Source of the DNA: Acidimicrobiaceae bacterium | GTDB taxonomy: Bacteria; Actinomycetota; Acidimicrobiia; Acidimicrobiales; Aldehydirespiratoraceae | DNA length: 44,183 nt | Assembly (NCBI GenBank): GCA_009845995.1 | Contig: VXYK01000033.1 | Span: 11,968 to 56,150 of the forward strand | Reading direction: 5' to 3' | In this document: positions 41,354 to 44,183 of the stretch, piece after piece | How positions within the stretch are numbered: position 1 is the stretch's first letter | Layout: each line of letters starts with the position of its first letter | Program-made: the position numbers and the translations under genes | Notes under the pieces: model-generated | Told to the model about the DNA's origin: nothing | What the model saw: the letters and a program-made list of their open reading frames with translations, nothing else | The model's database searches: none

Positions 41354-44158
41354 ATGAGAGCAAGACATATCAGTTTGAGGGTTCCATGGCACGACGCAGC
41401 GTGGGACGGGACGGTGTGTCGCGATCCGGAGGCGAACTGCCACTGCATCGAGTATCACAACATCAGCGCGAGGCGCGAAATCCCTGTTGAGATTGAGCAG
41501 AAGGGGATGGCCTTTTCGCGGATTCCGCTATCGAAACAGCCTCCGTGTGCGGAGGAGTCATCCGGATTTATGTCCGCGGACTCTTGGGAAGTCAGCTACG
41601 CGCACCCTTACCGCGGTTGGCTGACGGACACCCACGGCCATCTGGATGAGACTGTGTGCCAAGTGAACCCCTACACGGCAATGGCTATACCGTTCAGGTG
41701 GCTCGACCGCGACAACGTTGATGAGTTTACCCAGTCCCGAATCTTGGATCCGCTTCCCCCGGACGACTGGCCAAGTAAGTACTCGTCTCACTGGGTGTTT
41801 CAGCCTCACATTCAAAAGGCGATATTGGACGGATTCTTCGAACCGATTCGTCCGAGAGAATCGCTCGTCTTTTTCTACACCAAATCGCGTCAGCCGCTAT
41901 TCGAGGATGTAAATCGCCTGGTGGTCGGCATCGGTCTCGTCAGCGGGACAGGGCGGACCCAGTACTACCGCAACACCACGAAACCAGGTGCGTCCGAGCA
42001 TCCGATATGGGCGCACGATATCTCGCACACGCTCCGTAAGGGTGGAGTCGGCGGATTGCTCGTCCCTTATCAGGAGTATCTCGCTCCGACTGGTGATCGT
42101 GTTCTTGACGAAAAGCGCCGAGAGATGGCTCGGGAACTCAAGATCACGCCGGAGCATTCTCATACTCTCCAGTTCTCCTATCGGTCAGAGCATGTCTCGG
42201 ATGACGCCAGCGTTTCGGTTCTCGCCCAAGCGCTCAAGGTTGTGAACCTGGTTCGAGAACACGGAATTGCTAAGGGGAACTGGGCGGAATGTGAGCGTTG
42301 GCTCAACGAACAGTTGGCGAAGGTGTGGACGCTGCGCGGTGAGCATCCGGGTCTGGGTCCAGTATTGCAGGCAGCGGGGCTACGAAACGCGACCAGCCTC
42401 GTCTACCACCTTGACTCGACTGATCCGGGGTTTGGCCGGGATCCTTGGAGAGCAATAACACGGGTTTTGGACGGTTCCTCGCCTGCGCCGCATCCCCGTT
42501 ACCGAAAGGAGATCGACGCGTTTGCACGGGAATGGTTAGTACTGACAAACAGCCCGGTGAAACGGAAACTCGCCGAAGCGCTATCGCGGGTCGCTCTTGA
42601 TACCGATCAAGCGAAGCGGTGGTGGGACCCGAGCACTCGGTACAAGATGACTGATGTGCTAATTCAAGACGATGAACTGGCCGAGAATCCGTATTTGTTG
42701 GCTGAGCACGACAGGGGTGAGAGAGACTCCCGGCGTGTCACGTTCGCCACAGTGGATCGCTCGGTCATCGGTGATCAGGTATCCACGAAGACATCGGGTG
42801 TCTCAGCGAACGACCCCCGTCGATTCCGGGCTGCGGTAGTGGCGGTTCTTCGTGATGCTGAAGCTAACGGTGACACGCTCATGTCTATCGATGAAGCGCG
42901 AAACAAAGCCTTTGATTTGCCGGTGCCGACGCCTGTTGACATCGGTCCAGATTGGCTCACCGCCCATGCAGACGAACTCGCGGGTCAAATCAACGTTCAA
43001 AATGTTGACGGGTGGGTGCAGCTCACCCGGCGCGCATCAATCGCGAGGCGGCTCAGCACAAAGTTAAGAAAACGCGCCCTGAAGTCACTTCCTCCCATCG
43101 AAGAGTCTTGGCGTGCGTTGCTTGAGGAATCAATCCGGTCGAAGACTTCGGACTTTGACGAGATCCGCATGGAGCAAACCGTGCGTGTCGAGGCTGCGCT
43201 CGCAGAACAAGAAAAAGCGCTCGATCGGATCGTGTCCCGAAAACTGACCGTGCTCGTCGGAAGAGCAGGTATGGGCAAGACGACGGTCTTGGGGGCACTG
43301 TCAAGAACAAAACAGCTAGGCGGGGTTCTATTCCTCGCACCAACTGGGAAGGCCCGCGTTCGCTTGGGGACCAACGTCACTGACGGTAACAGCGTTAGAA
43401 CGGTCGCTCAGTACTTGCATTCGCAAGGTGCCTACGACGAATCCCGTCAGTCTCCCAAGCTGCTAGCCGAAGGTCGATACGAAGCGCATCGCACGGTCGT
43501 CATCGACGAAGCCTCAATGCTGACCGAAGAGACACTTCTCGCGGTTCTGTTGACGTTTTCGCCCAACGTGTCCCGGATCGTGCTTGTAGGCGATACGGCC
43601 CAGTTGCCTCCAATCGGTCCTGGACGACCGTTCGCCGACCTCGTTGCTTACCTATTGGATGAGACCGTCGACGATGACAAAGACCTTGAGAAGGTCGAAT
43701 ACCGAAACGCGGCTTGTGTTCACTTGACTCATGAGGTGCGCCACCTCAAGGGTGAGGCATCCGCCACGCTTCGGTTCGCAAAATTTTTCTCTGGAGATCC
43801 ACTCCCGGTTGACGCGGAGTCGGTGATCGCAGAACTCAACGCCGGCGAGAAGCTGAACGACCTTGACGTGCGCTACTGGGCGTCTGAATCTGAGCTTCAC
43901 GAGCGACTCGCCGGTGTCCTCAAAGAATTCCTGCAAGTTGAGGTTGGTGATACCGGCACTTTCAACAATCTACTCGGAATCCGATGGGATGGAAAATATT
44001 GGAACGTTGATGATCCAGATGCCTCCGAGAGTTGGCAGATCCTCTCGCCCGTTCGAGGTGGCCTTTGGGGTGTCGGTGATCTCAACCGTTGGGTACAGAA
44101 GTCGTGGCGTGGCAAGGAACTTGAACTCTGTCGGTCCTTCGCGTTAACGTGGGATTGA
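41354..44158 (+). CDS. RecD-like superfamily 1 helicase with large N-terminal domain, C-terminally truncated
   Basis: Protein of 934 residues. The N-terminal about 600 residues are a conserved but unnamed region beginning RARHISLRVPWHDAAWDGTVC, with a cysteine-containing patch (CRDPEANCHC). Then come Walker A VGRAGMGKTT (about 635-643), Walker B VVIDEAS with SML (about 717), and motif III LVGDTAQLPPIGPGRPF (about 745), all of AAA_30/RecD type. The C-terminal 2A/2B helicase domain (UvrD_C_2), which should follow SPVRGGLWGVGDLNRW, is cut off by a stop at 44156-44158. This is a truncation or a frameshift close to the window edge. ATG 41354 starts directly at the conserved block. It is probably a defence or repair helicase. 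Confidence 0.8.
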   Translation: MRARHISLRVPWHDAAWDGTVCRDPEANCHCIEYHNISARREIPVEIEQKGMAFSRIPLSKQPPCAEESSGFMSADSWEVSYAHPYRGWLTDTHGHLDETVCQVNPYTAMAIPFRWLDRDNVDEFTQSRILDPLPPDDWPSKYSSHWVFQPHIQKAILDGFFEPIRPRESLVFFYTKSRQPLFEDVNRLVVGIGLVSGTGRTQYYRNTTKPGASEHPIWAHDISHTLRKGGVGGLLVPYQEYLAPTGDRVLDEKRREMARELKITPEHSHTLQFSYRSEHVSDDASVSVLAQALKVVNLVREHGIAKGNWAECERWLNEQLAKVWTLRGEHPGLGPVLQAAGLRNATSLVYHLDSTDPGFGRDPWRAITRVLDGSSPAPHPRYRKEIDAFAREWLVLTNSPVKRKLAEALSRVALDTDQAKRWWDPSTRYKMTDVLIQDDELAENPYLLAEHDRGERDSRRVTFATVDRSVIGDQVSTKTSGVSANDPRRFRAAVVAVLRDAEANGDTLMSIDEARNKAFDLPVPTPVDIGPDWLTAHADELAGQINVQNVDGWVQLTRRASIARRLSTKLRKRALKSLPPIEESWRALLEESIRSKTSDFDEIRMEQTVRVEAALAEQEKALDRIVSRKLTVLVGRAGMGKTTVLGALSRTKQLGGVLFLAPTGKARVRLGTNVTDGNSVRTVAQYLHSQGAYDESRQSPKLLAEGRYEAHRTVVIDEASMLTEETLLAVLLTFSPNVSRIVLVGDTAQLPPIGPGRPFADLVAYLLDETVDDDKDLEKVEYRNAACVHLTHEVRHLKGEASATLRFAKFFSGDPLPVDAESVIAELNAGEKLNDLDVRYWASESELHERLAGVLKEFLQVEVGDTGTFNNLLGIRWDGKYWNVDDPDASESWQILSPVRGGLWGVGDLNRWVQKSWRGKELELCRSFALTWD

Positions 44159-44183
44159 GGGTTGCTGGTGTCGGTGTGGTGGG

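Overview
The window looks like chromosomal DNA of a high-GC actinobacterium, probably an Acidimicrobiia/Ilumatobacter-like aquatic or soil lineage. Support comes from a WhiB-type regulator, a CtpE-like P-type ATPase, an ImuA'/ImuB mutasome locus under an actinobacterial LexA box, many GTG starts with 4-nt stop/start overlaps, and a dense load of CoA, SDR, P450, Rieske and amidohydrolase genes. The taxon is inferred from gene content only.

Layout. 1-6.8 kb: a 47-48 bp tandem repeat, then an amidohydrolase and group II truncated haemoglobin (+). An alpha/beta hydrolase and thiolase follow (-), divergent from an aldehyde dehydrogenase and a 2-methylfumaryl-CoA isomerase-like CoA transferase (+). 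6.9-11.9 kb: a large secreted SLH-M16 metallopeptidase, a WhiB factor and a true formylglycine-generating enzyme (+). 12-22.7 kb: a long minus-strand block. It holds SDR / enoyl-CoA hydratase / degenerate SDR / SDR, then a P450, a CtpE-like ATPase and a Nudix hydrolase, then a family III CoA transferase, a SnoaL-like protein and a Gfo/Idh/MocA dehydrogenase. 22.7-25.9 kb: aldo/keto reductase, LLM flavin monooxygenase and a Rieske oxygenase of the KshA/Neverland/DAF-36 type (+). Together these genes suggest catabolism of sterol-like or other lipid-like carboxylic acids through CoA esters.

26-28.5 kb: imuA'-imuB, preceded by a perfect palindromic SOS box lying between a -35 and a -10 element. 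28.5-34.0 kb: a compact defence island bounded by 29-bp direct repeats that copy the 3' end of imuB. It encodes, in one minus-strand translationally coupled unit, a large NTPase/nuclease gene (5'-truncated and frameshifted), an MT-A70 adenine methyltransferase and a BglII/BstYI-like restriction endonuclease. No integrase is present. The chromosome resumes at 34.0 kb with a polytopic membrane protein. A heterodimeric ABC exporter with one degenerate ATP site and an amidohydrolase follow.

40.5-44.2 kb is a second accessory stretch: a VapBC toxin-antitoxin pair with an operator-like palindrome pair at its start, then a RecD-like SF1 helicase that ends prematurely near the window edge.

A recurring curiosity is short (14-15 bp, or 47-48 bp) perfect tandem repeats placed immediately upstream of start codons, each locus with its own unit. 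No tRNA, rRNA or CRISPR array was seen, and no stretch over 300 bp lacks a gene.
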